DNA of 64,000 nucleotides from Luteibacter aegosomatissinici (GCF_023078495.1 NZ_CP095742.1:496001-560000); one strand, 5' to 3'. Shown: positions 7,347 through 17,747, numbered from the stretch's first letter. Notes: a model not told the origin generated them from the letters alone. Numbers and translations: made by a program.

Positions 7347-8275
7347 GCGGCGCTCTCCCGGCCGTGTTCCACCAGGCGGACGAACAGTTCCTCAAGGCGG
7401 TTGGCCTTGTTGCGCATGGACGTGACCGTGATGCCGTTCGCCGATAGGGCGGCGAACAGTGAATTGAGATCGTGGGCGCGCGACATCTCGGCTTCCAGCG
7501 TATGGTCGTCGATGACGCGCAACGTGACACCGGGCAGGGCGGGCAGGTCGCCGCCAGCGCGGTTCACATCCAGCACGAAGGTTTCGACATCCAGCGTCGA
7601 TAGCAGGCTCTTCATCGTGGTGTTCTTTACGATGCGGCCCTGGTCGATGATCGCGATATTGCGGCAGAGCTGCTCCGCTTCTTCGAGGTAGTGCGTGGTC
7701 AGGATCACGGTGGTGCCGGCGGCATTGATGCCGCTGACGAACTGCCACATGGAGCGGCGGATCTCGATATCGACGCCCGCGGTGGGCTCATCGAGGATCA
7801 GGAGCTTTGGCTCGTTCATCATCGCGCGGGCGATCATGAGGCGGCGCTTCATACCACCGGAAAGCATGCGCGCCTGATGGTGCGCCTTATCCCACAGGCG
7901 CAGCTCCTTCAGGTACTTCTCCGCCCGCTCCGAGGCCTCCGCGCGACCAATGCCGTAGAAGCCGGCCTGGTTCACACAGATATCGAACGGCTTCTCGAAC
8001 TGGTTGAAGTTGATTTCCTGGGGCACCAGGCCGATGAGGCGCATGGCCTCGCTACGGCGCTTGTGAATCGAGACCCCGAATACCTCGGCATCGCCCGATG
8101 AGGCGTTGACCAGGGACGACAGGATGCCGATGAGGGTGGACTTGCCGGCGCCGTTAGGGCCGAGCAGGGCGAAGAAATCCCCCGGCTCAACGGTAAGCGA
8201 AACCCCTTTCAGGGCCTCGACGCCGTTGCCGTAGGTCTTGCGTAAATCTTTGACGTGTAAGGCAGGAGTGGTCAT
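7343..8275 (-). CDS. yadG: ABC transporter ATP-binding protein, YadG-like
   Basis: 310 residues. Walker A is GPNGAGKST, the signature is LSGGMKRR, Walker B is LLILDEP and the switch His is in LTTHYLEEAE. The C-terminal region ending MRNKANRLEELFVRLV is a hallmark of the YadG branch. It energises the YadH permease encoded directly downstream with a four-base overlap. It is first gene of the yadG-yadH-rluF transcript and is divergent from the ferredoxin-NADP reductase gene, leaving 82 bases for both promoters. Confidence 0.92.
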   Translation of the reverse strand: MTTPALHVKDLRKTYGNGVEALKGVSLTVEPGDFFALLGPNGAGKSTLIGILSSLVNASSGDAEVFGVSIHKRRSEAMRLIGLVPQEINFNQFEKPFDICVNQAGFYGIGRAEASERAEKYLKELRLWDKAHHQARMLSGGMKRRLMIARAMMNEPKLLILDEPTAGVDIEIRRSMWQFVSGINAAGTTVILTTHYLEEAEQLCRNIAIIDQGRIVKNTTMKSLLSTLDVETFVLDVNRAGGDLPALPGVTLRVIDDHTLEAEMSRAHDLNSLFAALSANGITVTSMRNKANRLEELFVRLVEHGRESAA

Positions 8276-8357
8276 GGGCTGCGCCGGAATGACAAGCCGC
8301 CTATTATACCGGGCTTTGCCGGGCGACCTTGTTCCCTGGCGTCAACAGAGACTTTCC

Positions 8358-9104
8358 ATGGCCGAACAATTCCAGCTCCGCCTCGCCGATAGCTTCATGC
8401 TCGCCCCCGCGGTGCGGCACATGGCCTTCGAGCGGGTGGACGGCCAACCCCTGGCCTTCGTCCCGGGGCAGTTTCTCCAGGTCCATTTCCACTATGACGA
8501 CGGCAAGGCCACCAAACGCAGCTACTCGGTAGGTACTGTCGGCGACGGCGCGGCGCCGGTCCAGCGAATCGAAATCGCCGTTTCCTACGTGGAAGGTGGG
8601 GCCGCCACCGCGCTGCTGAGCGGCCTGGAAGCGGGCGGGACCATTGATGCCAGCGGCCCCTATGGCCGGTTCTGCCTGATGGATGGCGACCAGAACAAGC
8701 GCTATATCCTGATCGCGACGGGTACCGGCGTGACCCCGTACCGGGCCATGCTGCCCCAGATCGAGGCCCTGATAGCCGCCCGTGGTTGCCGGTTTGTGCT
8801 GCTTTATGGCGCCCGCAACGAGACCGAATTGCTCTATGGCGAGGAATTCGATGCCTTTGCCCGTAAGCACGAGGGTTTCGATTTCCACCCGTGCTTCAGT
8901 CGCGGTGCCCGCCCCAATCCACGCCCGCACGACCGTCTGGGCTACGTGCAGGACATGCTGGCCGAGCTGGAGCCTACCGCCGACCAGGATATCGCCTACC
9001 TGTGTGGCAACCCGAACATGGTGGATGCGGCGTTTGCGGCGCTGAAGGAACACGGCCTGGCCGTGCAGCACATCCGCCGCGAGAAATACATCAGCTCACG
9101 CTGA
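8358..9104 (+). CDS. Ferredoxin-NADP reductase family protein
   Basis: 248 residues. An N-terminal FAD-binding barrel has RSYSVG (about residues 55-60) for flavin contact, followed by an NAD(P)-binding domain with GTGVTP (about residue 121) and LLYGARNETELLY. The ending HIRREKYISSR lacks the aromatic terminus of plant-type FNRs, as is common for bacterial FPR-like enzymes. It moves electrons between NAD(P)H and a ferredoxin or flavodoxin in the cytoplasm; the partner is not identifiable here. The start MAEQFQLRL fits the barrel boundary. Confidence 0.85.
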   Translation: MAEQFQLRLADSFMLAPAVRHMAFERVDGQPLAFVPGQFLQVHFHYDDGKATKRSYSVGTVGDGAAPVQRIEIAVSYVEGGAATALLSGLEAGGTIDASGPYGRFCLMDGDQNKRYILIATGTGVTPYRAMLPQIEALIAARGCRFVLLYGARNETELLYGEEFDAFARKHEGFDFHPCFSRGARPNPRPHDRLGYVQDMLAELEPTADQDIAYLCGNPNMVDAAFAALKEHGLAVQHIRREKYISSR

Positions 9105-9177
9105 TCGATGGCCTGGCGGCCACGGGCGCGAACGGCGTCCCCGCGGGCGCCGTCCCGGGCGGCATATACTGCCGCCC

Positions 9178-10458
9178 ATGCACGCCAAGGCCGAAACCGC
9201 CCCCCTTTCCCCCGAGATGCGCCGCTATGCCGAGCTGGACCAGCGCCTGCTGGCCGCGGTGCGCACGATCCGGATCCTTCCCACGGTGTCCTGGCCGGCA
9301 TCGGTGGAGGAGCGCCTTATCGAGGAGTTCGGCGCAGGTCGGCTCTCGTTACCCGATATTCGCTACCACCGGCCCGAGTTGGGCGAGACCCGGCGCGAGC
9401 TTGAGGCGATTGAAGCCGAGGCCTGCGAGGACCACCCGATTGCCGAGTACCTGCGGCGGACCGCCGAATCGTGGCGGATCGCCACCCAGATGCTCGATGC
9501 TGCGGGCACCGACGGCGTTACCGAGGCCTCCGTGCTGCTTTATGGCCGTCCGGGGGATGCCATTCCCGGTAGCAGCCGGAGCAATCTGGATGCCGCCGCG
9601 TACTTCGTGAACCTGGCCGATGAGCTGGGCGCCGATCTCGAAACGGAGGATGCCGCTGGGCACATTAGTGCCGAAGAACTCCGTCGCGACATGACGGCGA
9701 AGCTCGATGCATTCTTTGCCCCGGGCACCATCGCCGTTGAAGTGGACCCGGAACTCACCGCCAAGGCGGCCGCCGGTGCGACCCGCATCCGCCTGCGTGG
9801 CGGCGCCCGTTTCACCGAGTACGACCGCCACCAGTTGCTCGCACACGAAGCCTTCGTTCACTCGCTGACGGCGTTGAATGGCCGCGAACAGCCCGTGCTG
9901 GCGTCGCTGGCGCGCACCTCGCCGCGCGTTACAGCCACTCAGGAAGGCCTGGCCGTCTTCGCCGAGCTCATGTCGGGCGCCATCGATATCTCTCGCCTGA
10001 AGCGCATCAGCCTGCGCATCCTGGCGATCGACATGGCCATGAATGGCGCGGATTTCGTCGAGGTGTTCCGCTATTTCCGTGTGTGCGGACAGAATGTTCC
10101 CGATAGCTTCCATTCGGCCCAGCGCGTGTTCCGTGGCGTACCGCTGACCGGCGGCTCCGCGTTCGCCAAGGACAACGTGTACCTGACCGGTTTGCTGGCG
10201 GTGCACACGTTCTTCCGTTGGGCCCTCCGCCAGCGCCGCCTGGACCTGTTGCGCAACCTGTTTGCCGGCAAGCTCGCCCTGCACGATGTGATGTCACTGG
10301 AAGCCCATTTCCAGAACGGTGATATCGCCTCGCCCCGCTACCTGCCGCCGTGGATGCAGCACGTGCACGGCCTTGCGGGAAAGCTGGCATTTTCCCTGTT
10401 CGTCAACCACATACACATGGCGGGGGTCGAGGCCGAGGAAATTTCCCTCGGCCTGTAA
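9178..10458 (+). CDS. QEGLA-motif protein (DUF1704, MATCAP-like metallopeptidase fold)
   Basis: 426 residues. The motif TQEGLAVFAEL (about residue 260) is the name-giving feature of the family annotated as 'flavohemoglobin expression-modulating QEGLA motif protein'. HEAFVH (HExxxH, about residue 222) together with the QEGLA Glu is the pattern of zinc ligands in the DUF1704/MATCAP tyrosine carboxypeptidase-like enzymes, so peptidase activity is possible. The bacterial substrate is unknown. It starts 73 bases after the reductase and could share its transcript. Confidence 0.82.
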   Translation: MHAKAETAPLSPEMRRYAELDQRLLAAVRTIRILPTVSWPASVEERLIEEFGAGRLSLPDIRYHRPELGETRRELEAIEAEACEDHPIAEYLRRTAESWRIATQMLDAAGTDGVTEASVLLYGRPGDAIPGSSRSNLDAAAYFVNLADELGADLETEDAAGHISAEELRRDMTAKLDAFFAPGTIAVEVDPELTAKAAAGATRIRLRGGARFTEYDRHQLLAHEAFVHSLTALNGREQPVLASLARTSPRVTATQEGLAVFAELMSGAIDISRLKRISLRILAIDMAMNGADFVEVFRYFRVCGQNVPDSFHSAQRVFRGVPLTGGSAFAKDNVYLTGLLAVHTFFRWALRQRRLDLLRNLFAGKLALHDVMSLEAHFQNGDIASPRYLPPWMQHVHGLAGKLAFSLFVNHIHMAGVEAEEISLGL

Positions 10459-10463
10459 ACGCG

Positions 10464-12074
10464 TCAGCGAATACGGAACGGCGCCGGCGATTCGGCGAAG
10501 AACGGGCGCCAGTCACACGACAGGCGCAGGCGAGCATGCTGTGTCGCCGTACCGGCCGGTAGTGGAATGGCCGCGCTGCCTGTATTCGCCACGTCGCGCG
10601 CTACGGCTTGCCAGGTCGATCCGTCATCCAGGGAAAGCGATGCCTCCAGGAAGTGGCAGGAAATCGGCGCCAGCGACGTTCCGGCAGGATCCCAGCGAAT
10701 GCCAAGCGGCTGGCCTGCGCTGCCGTCCGGTACGGGTTCCATGGCAAAGGCGCGGCCGGTATCTACCACCTGCACGCGTGCGTCGTCGGTCGCCACGGTG
10801 GCCGTTTCGCCGCCGTTGTCGCGCACTGTCAGCCGGAACGACAGCCAGCGTGATCCCTGGGGAAGGCCGGATGTGAATACCCGGCGAGCCGTCGGCCCAG
10901 GGGCCGCCGCGCGGAAGCCATGCTGGCCGTCGAGGTCATCCCAGGCGTAGGAGAGGCGACGCCCCGCGATGCCGGGCTCCACGGTCGCATCGAGCCAGAA
11001 AGGCGTGCGCGCCGGAATCACCGGCGGATCCGCGAGCGATTCCGGATCGATCCACGGCGCGATCGCGTTGATCATGTACTTCCTGGCGCACGCGCCCCCG
11101 CGCGAGGCCAGCCAGTTGCGAACCCGGGCGATGCTCACCCCATCGAACGCAAGGCAGTGCCAACAACGCGTCTCACGAAACGGGGCTCCCAGTTGATTAC
11201 CGAGCACCAGGAGGAAGTTGGCAAAGGCGGCATCCGGATCCGCACCGCCACTCCACGCCGCCGCCTTATGCGTGGCGAGATAGTCCGCGTCCATGGCATC
11301 GCTGCAGCTGGTTCCGGTCTCGGTTTCGCCCCCGTCGAGCCCCAGCAATGCATGGCCGAGGTCGTAGCCGCTGGCGGGGAGGCGTCGGGTGATGAGGTTG
11401 GCCGCTGCAGAACGCGGCTCACCCTCGCGCAGGGGATCACGGCGGTGGTCCGCCACCATGAGGCGATCGTCGTGCGCCGCCAGGGTGAGGTGCACGCCAA
11501 GGTCGTTCTCGAGCACTTCGTTCGCCCGGTTAACCAGGTGAGCCGCCGCGCCAAGCGCCGCCTCCCGCGTGCCGCCGTTCGCGGCAGTGAACGCGCTGCC
11601 GGCGGCCAGCGCGAGGCGGAATTCGTACCTGACGTTACCGGCAGCCGAAGGGGCCAAGGTGTCCATGGTCGCTGGCTGGGGAAGCGTGAGCAATGCCGGT
11701 GCAGCGGACGGTGGCGGCGAAAACGCTGGCAATGGTGACGCGGCCGTTGGCTGCCATTGGCCGTCGGCTTCGCGCAGGCTCATCCGTGCCTGGCCACCTG
11801 CGTAGTCCAGCCGCACGCTGCGCCCTGCGGTATCGCTGCCGCGGAAGCTGCGCATCGTGGGGTAACGGCGCAGCAGGTCGCGCGGCAGCGTGCGCGAATC
11901 CCACAGCGTGAATGCCGAGGTCGCGCCATCGGGCAAAGGGAGCGAAATCACGGTACGAGCCTTGCCATCGGCAGCCAGTTCAAAAAGCCTGGCGCGAGCA
12001 TCGCCAAGCGAATCGGCGGCCGCGGCACACGACCACGGAAGGAGCAGGAGAAAAGCGTGGACAGGGCGTCGCAT
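10464..12074 (-). CDS. Exported reprolysin-like protein with a lost zinc motif
   Basis: 536 residues with a signal peptide (to about residue 20). The propeptide-like part (TLWDSRTLPRDLLRRYPTM, RSFRGSD) and a region with NRANEVLENDLGVHLTL resemble bacterial reprolysin-like M12 metallopeptidases. Where those have HExGHQxGA, this protein reads L289-V-L-G-N293-Q-L-G-A, so both His ligands and the catalytic Glu are gone while the flanking Gly, Gln and Gly-Ala remain. It is therefore probably not an active protease. The C-terminal 200 residues look like beta-sandwich domains as in many secreted proteases. It faces the QEGLA gene with a five-base gap between stops. Confidence 0.65.
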   Translation of the reverse strand: MRRPVHAFLLLLPWSCAAAADSLGDARARLFELAADGKARTVISLPLPDGATSAFTLWDSRTLPRDLLRRYPTMRSFRGSDTAGRSVRLDYAGGQARMSLREADGQWQPTAASPLPAFSPPPSAAPALLTLPQPATMDTLAPSAAGNVRYEFRLALAAGSAFTAANGGTREAALGAAAHLVNRANEVLENDLGVHLTLAAHDDRLMVADHRRDPLREGEPRSAAANLITRRLPASGYDLGHALLGLDGGETETGTSCSDAMDADYLATHKAAAWSGGADPDAAFANFLLVLGNQLGAPFRETRCWHCLAFDGVSIARVRNWLASRGGACARKYMINAIAPWIDPESLADPPVIPARTPFWLDATVEPGIAGRRLSYAWDDLDGQHGFRAAAPGPTARRVFTSGLPQGSRWLSFRLTVRDNGGETATVATDDARVQVVDTGRAFAMEPVPDGSAGQPLGIRWDPAGTSLAPISCHFLEASLSLDDGSTWQAVARDVANTGSAAIPLPAGTATQHARLRLSCDWRPFFAESPAPFRIR

Positions 12075-12292
12075 GGGGGCCTCGTGGCGTCTGTGGGAGG
12101 CCATTCAGCGTACGCACCCGCACGGTTCCGCAATGCAGGTATGCAGCCCGATGATGCGTAGGGGTTGCGTATCACAGCTTGTCGCAAAGCAACACACCGC
12201 ACCGCATGGCGGGCGCTGGCGCGGTGTTAACATCGGGGTCTGCCGCGCGGCCGGGCCGCGCCCCCTGCTACCTATCAGTCCCACAGGATCCC

Positions 12293-14590
12293 ATGGCCAT
12301 TTCAGAGGAACTGAGGCAAGCCGCCCTCGAGTACCACCGCCTTCCCCGTCCGGGCAAGATCAAGGTCACGCCGACCACGTCGCTGCTCACCCAGCGCGAC
12401 CTGTCGCTTGCGTATTCGCCCGGCGTCGCCGCCGCGTGCGATGCCATCGTCGCCGATCCGCGTGAAGCCGCTGAGCTCACCGCGCGTTCCAACCTGGTGG
12501 CGGTGATCAGTAACGGCACCGCGGTGCTCGGCCTGGGCAACATCGGCGCGCTGGCCAGCAAGCCGGTGATGGAAGGCAAGGGCGTGCTGTTCCAGAAGTT
12601 CGCCGGCATCGATGTGTTCGATATCGAGATCAACGAAACCGATCCGGACAAGCTGGTCGATATCATCGCCAGCCTCGAACCCACGTTCGGCGGTATCAAC
12701 CTCGAGGACATCAAGGCGCCGGAGTGCTTCGTCGTTGAGCGCAAGCTGCGCGAACGCATGAAGATCCCGGTGTTCCACGATGACCAGCACGGTACGGCCA
12801 TCATCGTCGGTGCCGCGGTGCTCAACGCGCTGCTGGTTACCGGCAAGAAGATCGAAGACGTCAAGCTCGCGACCACCGGCATGGGCGCTGCAGGCATTTC
12901 CTGCGTCGACATGCTCGTGACCCTGGGCATGAAGAAGGAAAACATCCTGGCGTTCGATCGCGATGGCGTGCTGCATACCGGTCGCACCGATCTGGATCCG
13001 GACAAGCAGCGTTACGCGCGCGATACCGACAAGCGCACGCTGGCCGAGATTGTCGAAGGCGCCGATATCTTCCTGGGCCTTTCCGCCGGCGGCATCCTCA
13101 AGCCGGAGATGGTGGCCACCATGGCCGAGCGCCCCATCATTTTCGCGCTGGCCAATCCGAACCCGGAAATCCTGCCGGAAGACGCGAAGGCGGTACGCCC
13201 GGATTGCATCATGGCCACGGGCCGTTCGGATTACCCGAACCAGGTGAACAACGCACTGTGCTTCCCGTACCTGTTCCGCGGCGCGCTGGATGTCGGCGCG
13301 TCGGTCATTAACGAAGCGATGAAGGTCGCGTGCGTCAAAGCCATCGCCGAACTCGCCCGCCGCGAGTCTTCCGATGTCAGCGCGCGTGCGTACGGCGGCA
13401 AGCCGCCCAGCTTCGGCCCCGAGTACCTCATCCCGCAGCCGTTCGATCCCCGCCTGTTGATCCAGCTGCCGCCGGCGATCGCCCAGGCCGCGATGGATTC
13501 GGGCGTGGCCGAGCGTCCGATCGAGGATTTCCCGGCGTACGTCGAGAAACTCACCAGCTTCGTGTTCCGCACCGGCCTGCTCATGAAGCCGGTGTTCGAT
13601 CGCGCCAAAGCCGATCCGAAGCGCGTGGTGTACGCCGAAGGCGAAGAAGAGACCGTGTTGCGTGCGGTGCAGACCGTGGTCGATGAAGGCCTGGCCCGTC
13701 CCATCCTGGTGGGCCGCCCCGATGTCATCGAAAAGCGCATCGCGCGCGCGGGCCTGCGCCTGAAGCCGGGCGTGGATTTCGAGATGTGCAACATCCACTC
13801 GGATCCGCGCTTCGAAGACTACTGGAAGCTGTACCACTCGATCATGGAGCGCCGTGGCGTCACGCCAGCGTCGGCCAAGGCCGTGGTGCGCTCGCGTCCC
13901 ACCGTGATCGCGGCGCTGATGGTGGAGCGCGGTGAAGCCGATGCCATGATCTGCGGCCTGGTGGGCACGTACCAGAGCAAGCTCGATTACATCCGCGACA
14001 TCATCGGGCTGGACGACAGTGTGTGCGAGGCGTCCGCCATGGCGGCCGTGGCGACGGAGAAGGGCACGTTCTTCTTCCTCGACACCTACGTGCAGGAAGA
14101 CCCGACCGCCGAGCAGATTGCCGAAGCGACCCTGCAGGCGTCGTTGCGCCTGAAGCTGTTTGGCATCCAGCCCAAGATCGCGCTGCTGTCCAACTCCAAC
14201 TTCGGCAGCCGCGAGACGCGTAACTCACGCAAGATGCGCGAGGCCTTGAGCCTGATCCGCGAGCGCGTGCCCAAGCTGGAAGTGGAAGGCGAGATGCAGG
14301 CCGACGTGGCCCTGACCCCCGAACTGCGTGAGCGGATCTTCCCGAACTCGCGGCTGGAAGGTAAGGCCAACGTGTTCGTGTTCCCGAACCTGGACGCGGC
14401 CAACACGGCTTACAACATGGTCCGCGTGTTGTGCGATGGCGTGGTCATTGGCCCCATCCTCATGGGCGTGGCCAAGCCGGCGCACATCCTCACCCCGCAG
14501 GCCACGGTCCGCCGGGTGGTGAACATGACCTCGGTAGCCTGCGTGGAAGCTCAGATCCGCGCGGGTGCTCCCAAGGTTCGCCAGTCGTAA
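12293..14590 (+). CDS. maeB: NADP-dependent malic enzyme with phosphotransacetylase-like domain
   Basis: 765 residues, the normal length of MaeB. Residues 1-180 are the malic enzyme N-terminal domain ([35 protein letters not shown]), 180-430 the NAD(P)-binding domain ([14 protein letters not shown]), and about 440-760 a PTA_PTB domain that regulates rather than catalyses in E. coli MaeB. It converts malate to pyruvate and CO2 with NADP reduction and so feeds the pyruvate dehydrogenase encoded next by aceE. The ATG at 12293 is chosen because [18 protein letters not shown] is the typical family start. Confidence 0.95.
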   Translation: MAISEELRQAALEYHRLPRPGKIKVTPTTSLLTQRDLSLAYSPGVAAACDAIVADPREAAELTARSNLVAVISNGTAVLGLGNIGALASKPVMEGKGVLFQKFAGIDVFDIEINETDPDKLVDIIASLEPTFGGINLEDIKAPECFVVERKLRERMKIPVFHDDQHGTAIIVGAAVLNALLVTGKKIEDVKLATTGMGAAGISCVDMLVTLGMKKENILAFDRDGVLHTGRTDLDPDKQRYARDTDKRTLAEIVEGADIFLGLSAGGILKPEMVATMAERPIIFALANPNPEILPEDAKAVRPDCIMATGRSDYPNQVNNALCFPYLFRGALDVGASVINEAMKVACVKAIAELARRESSDVSARAYGGKPPSFGPEYLIPQPFDPRLLIQLPPAIAQAAMDSGVAERPIEDFPAYVEKLTSFVFRTGLLMKPVFDRAKADPKRVVYAEGEEETVLRAVQTVVDEGLARPILVGRPDVIEKRIARAGLRLKPGVDFEMCNIHSDPRFEDYWKLYHSIMERRGVTPASAKAVVRSRPTVIAALMVERGEADAMICGLVGTYQSKLDYIRDIIGLDDSVCEASAMAAVATEKGTFFFLDTYVQEDPTAEQIAEATLQASLRLKLFGIQPKIALLSNSNFGSRETRNSRKMREALSLIRERVPKLEVEGEMQADVALTPELRERIFPNSRLEGKANVFVFPNLDAANTAYNMVRVLCDGVVIGPILMGVAKPAHILTPQATVRRVVNMTSVACVEAQIRAGAPKVRQS

Positions 14591-14626
14591 GCTATTGAAA
14601 TGGCGGACTAAACACCGCCGGGCTCT

Positions 14627-14693
14627 TGTAGGAGCGCGCTTGCGCGCGATCGGGGTTGCCACCAGCCCCATCGCGCGCAAGCGCGCTCCTACA
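14627..14693. repeat. REP-like palindrome, copy 1
   Basis: Two exact 24-base arms at 14627-14650 and 14670-14693, beginning TGTAGGAGCGCGC, face each other around a 19-base centre. The same arm occurs at 43628 and 47838. It lies between maeB and aceE, 36 bases after the maeB stop, and could form a strong stem-loop that protects or ends the maeB mRNA. Confidence 0.8.
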
Positions 14694-14850
14694 GGGGCTG
14701 CCGCAAGGCAGTTATGTCAATTTTGATCGATTCAGGTGGGCCGTACGGCCGCGTATGCCGGATCGATGCGATATCATCAGCAGGTTTTCCCGCACCCCAG
14801 CGGCTCTTTCAGTCCCCCATGTGCGCGCCAAGGGCGCAGCCGGAGCTTCC

Positions 14851-17544
14851 ATGGACCAGATCGACGACGTGCTCAACCAGGACCTCGACCCCACCGAAAC
14901 CCGGGAATGGGTTGAATCGCTTAATGCGGTCATCAACCACGATGGCACGGAGCGCGCCCATTACCTCCTGGAGAAGATGGTCGACTCCACGCGTCGTGCC
15001 GGCGGCTACCTGCCGTTCGACCCGACCACGGAATACGTCAACACCATCCCGTCGCACATGGAAGCGCGCAGCCCCGGCGATGCCGCCATCGAATGGCGCA
15101 TCCGTTCGCTGATCCGCTGGAACGCGCTGGCCACCGTCGTGCGCGCCAACCGCAAGCCGGGCGACCTGGGCGGCCACATCTCGAGCTTCGCCTCGTCGGC
15201 CACCCTGTACGACGTGGGCTTCAACCACTTCTGGCGCGCCCCGAGCGAAGACCACCCGGGCGACCTGATTTTCCACCAGGGCCATTCGGCCCCGGGCGTG
15301 TACGCGCGTTCCTTCCTCGAAGGCCGCCTTGGCGAAGACCAGATGGACCTCTTCCGCATGGAAGTGGCCGGCAAGGGCAAGGGCCTGTCGTCGTACCCGC
15401 ACCCGTACCTCATGCCGGATTACTGGCAGGTGCCGACCGTGTCGATGGGCCTCGGCCCCATCCAGGCGATCTACCAGGCCCAGTTCTGGAAGTACCTGGA
15501 GCATCGCGGCCTCATTCCGAAGTCCGATCGCAAGATCTGGTGCTTCATGGGCGATGGCGAATCGGATGAGCCGGAATCGCTCGGCGCGATCGCGCTGGCC
15601 GGCCGCGAAGGCCTCGATAACCTCATCTTCGTGATCAACTGCAACCTGCAGCGCCTGGATGGCCCGGTGCGCGGCAACGGCAAGATCATCCAGGAGCTGG
15701 AAGGCGTGTTCCGTGGCGCCGGCTGGAACGCCATCAAGGTGGTGTGGGGCAGCTACTGGGATCCGCTCCTCGCCCGCGATACCACGGGCAAGCTGCGCCA
15801 GCTGATGATGGAAACCGTCGACGGCGAGTACCAGGCCTGCAAGGCCTTCGGTGGCGCCTATACGCGTGAAAAGTTCTTCGGCAAGTATCCGGAGACGGCC
15901 GCGCTCGTCGCCAACATGTCCGATGACGACATCTGGCGCCTGAACCGTGGCGGCCACGACCCGCACAAGGTGTACGCCGCGTACCACGCTGCCGTGAACA
16001 CCAAGGGCATGCCGACCGTGATCCTCGCCAAGACGGTGAAGGGCTACGGCATGGGCGCCGCGGGTGAATCGCAGAACCCGGCGCACAACCAGAAGAAGAT
16101 GGACACCGATGCGATCCGCGCTTTCCGCGATCGTTTCAACATCCCGGTGCCCGACGACAAGCTCGACGAAGTGCCGTACTACCACCCGGGCAAGGACTCG
16201 GAGGAAGTGCAGTACATGCTCGAGCGCCGTCGCGCGCTGGGCGGTGCACTGCCGCAGCGTCGCCGCAAGGCCGACAAGTCGTTCAGCGCACCGGCGCTGG
16301 AAGCCTTCGAGCAGATCACCAAGGGCACGGGCGATCGTGAGATCTCTACCACCATGGCTCTGGTCCGTGGCATGAACCTCATGCTGCGCGACAAGGAGCT
16401 GGGTCCGCGCATCGTGCCGATCGTGGCCGACGAAGCCCGCACCTTCGGTATGGAAGGCATGTTCCGCCAGATCGGTATCTACGCGCCGTTCGGCCAGAAG
16501 TACCGTCCGCAGGATGCCGACCAGCTGCTGTACTACCGTGAAGACCAGAAGGGCCAGGTGCTGCAGGAAGGCATCAGCGAAGCCGGCGGCATGAGCGCCT
16601 GGCTGGCAGCTGCCACCAGCTACAGCATCAGCAACACCCCGATGCTGCCGTTCTTCATCTACTACTCGATGTTCGGCTTCCAGCGCATCGGCGACCTCTG
16701 CTGGGCCGCTGGCGACATGCGCGCGCGCGGCTTCCTCATCGGTGGTACCTCGGGCCGCACCACGCTGAACGGCGAAGGCCTGCAGCACGAGGATGGCCAC
16801 TCGCACCTGCTCTCCGGTGCGATCCCGAACGTGATCTCGTACGACCCGACCTTCTCCTACGAGCTGGCGGTCATCCTGCAGGATGGCACCCGCCGCATGA
16901 TGCAGGAGCAGGAAGACGTCTATTACTACCTGACGGTAATGAACGAGAACTATGCCCACCCCGACATGCCCAAGGGCAGCGAGGAAGGCATTATCAAGGG
17001 CATGTACCTGTTCAAGGATGCGGGCAAGGCGAAGAAGAACGAGCCGCGCGTGCAGCTGCTGGGTTCGGGCACGATCCTGCGCGAAGTGATCGCTGCCGCT
17101 GAACTGCTGGAGAAGGATTTCGGCGTCAGCGCCGATATCTGGTCGGTGCCGAGCTTCTCGGAAGTCCGTCGCGAAGGCTTTGACGCCGAGCGCTGGAACC
17201 GCCTGCATCCGGAAGCGGAGCAGCGCGTGCCGTACATCACCGGCCTGCTGGCCGATCGCCAGGGTCCGGCTATCGCTGCCACGGATTATGTCCGTGAGTT
17301 CGCCGACCAGGTGCGCGCATTCATGCCGGACGGCATGCGTTACACGGTGCTGGGTACCGACGGCTACGGCCGTAGCGATACCCGAGCCAACCTGCGTTCG
17401 CATTTCGAAGTGGACCGCTACTGGATCGCCCACGCCGCCCTGGCCGCCCTCGCGAAGGATGGCAAGGTCAACGCGAAGGACGTCAGCCGCGCCATCAAGG
17501 AATACAAGCTGGACCAGGACAAGCCGAACCCGCTGTACGCGTAA
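14851..17544 (+). CDS. aceE: Pyruvate dehydrogenase E1 component, homodimeric type
   Basis: 897 residues, the expected size. The thiamine diphosphate motif is GDGESDEPES...INCN (about residues 232-260), and the whole sequence reads as AceE, with QRLDGPVRGNGKIIQELEG and HEDGHSHLLSGAIPN. It decarboxylates pyruvate in the PDH complex; E2 and E3 genes are not in this window. The start MDQIDDVLNQDLDPTETREW has GGAG five bases upstream; the longer open frame runs through the REP element and is not used. A strong terminator follows. Confidence 0.96.
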   Translation: MDQIDDVLNQDLDPTETREWVESLNAVINHDGTERAHYLLEKMVDSTRRAGGYLPFDPTTEYVNTIPSHMEARSPGDAAIEWRIRSLIRWNALATVVRANRKPGDLGGHISSFASSATLYDVGFNHFWRAPSEDHPGDLIFHQGHSAPGVYARSFLEGRLGEDQMDLFRMEVAGKGKGLSSYPHPYLMPDYWQVPTVSMGLGPIQAIYQAQFWKYLEHRGLIPKSDRKIWCFMGDGESDEPESLGAIALAGREGLDNLIFVINCNLQRLDGPVRGNGKIIQELEGVFRGAGWNAIKVVWGSYWDPLLARDTTGKLRQLMMETVDGEYQACKAFGGAYTREKFFGKYPETAALVANMSDDDIWRLNRGGHDPHKVYAAYHAAVNTKGMPTVILAKTVKGYGMGAAGESQNPAHNQKKMDTDAIRAFRDRFNIPVPDDKLDEVPYYHPGKDSEEVQYMLERRRALGGALPQRRRKADKSFSAPALEAFEQITKGTGDREISTTMALVRGMNLMLRDKELGPRIVPIVADEARTFGMEGMFRQIGIYAPFGQKYRPQDADQLLYYREDQKGQVLQEGISEAGGMSAWLAAATSYSISNTPMLPFFIYYSMFGFQRIGDLCWAAGDMRARGFLIGGTSGRTTLNGEGLQHEDGHSHLLSGAIPNVISYDPTFSYELAVILQDGTRRMMQEQEDVYYYLTVMNENYAHPDMPKGSEEGIIKGMYLFKDAGKAKKNEPRVQLLGSGTILREVIAAAELLEKDFGVSADIWSVPSFSEVRREGFDAERWNRLHPEAEQRVPYITGLLADRQGPAIAATDYVREFADQVRAFMPDGMRYTVLGTDGYGRSDTRANLRSHFEVDRYWIAHAALAALAKDGKVNAKDVSRAIKEYKLDQDKPNPLYA

Positions 17545-17561
17545 TCAGTCGGTGCAGGGCG

Positions 17562-17590
17562 AAAAAAGGGCGCTTCGGCGCCCTTTTTTT
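17562..17590 (+). terminator. Intrinsic terminator of aceE
   Basis: GGGCGC (17568-17573), a TTCG tetraloop and GCGCCC (17578-17583) are followed by seven T; the six A before it would also make it work on the other strand. Confidence 0.9.
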
Positions 17591-17707
17591 GTTCATTACG
17601 CCACCTGTAGGGGCGCGCTTCTTTGCCCAGTCGCCGACACAGCGGTGGCGCGGCATGTCCGCGCATGCATCTACGTCACATTGCGTGCATGGTGTTGTAA
17701 GCGAGTT

Positions 17708-17728
17708 GCTGGTATTCCTGATACCAGC
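17708..17728. promoter_or_regulatory. Inverted repeat upstream of the DUF4377 lipoprotein gene
   Basis: GCTGGTAT (17708-17715) and ATACCAGC (17721-17728) are exact reverse complements with a five-base spacer, 19 bases before the ATG and just ahead of the AAGGA ribosome site. An operator or a leader hairpin is possible. The 160 bases before it hold a decayed half of the TGTAGG repeat near 17607 and nothing else I can name. Confidence 0.4.
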
Positions 17729-17747
17729 TCTCAAGGAATCACCGCCG

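Noticed and set aside
12302-13837. 511-codon open frame opposite maeB
   Set aside because: Same type of shadow; the composition mirrors maeB codons and no motif is present.
14809-17433. 874-codon open frame on the minus strand opposite aceE
   Set aside because: Antisense shadow of a highly conserved gene in GC-rich DNA; His/Val/Arg-rich composition with no recognisable domain or start signal.
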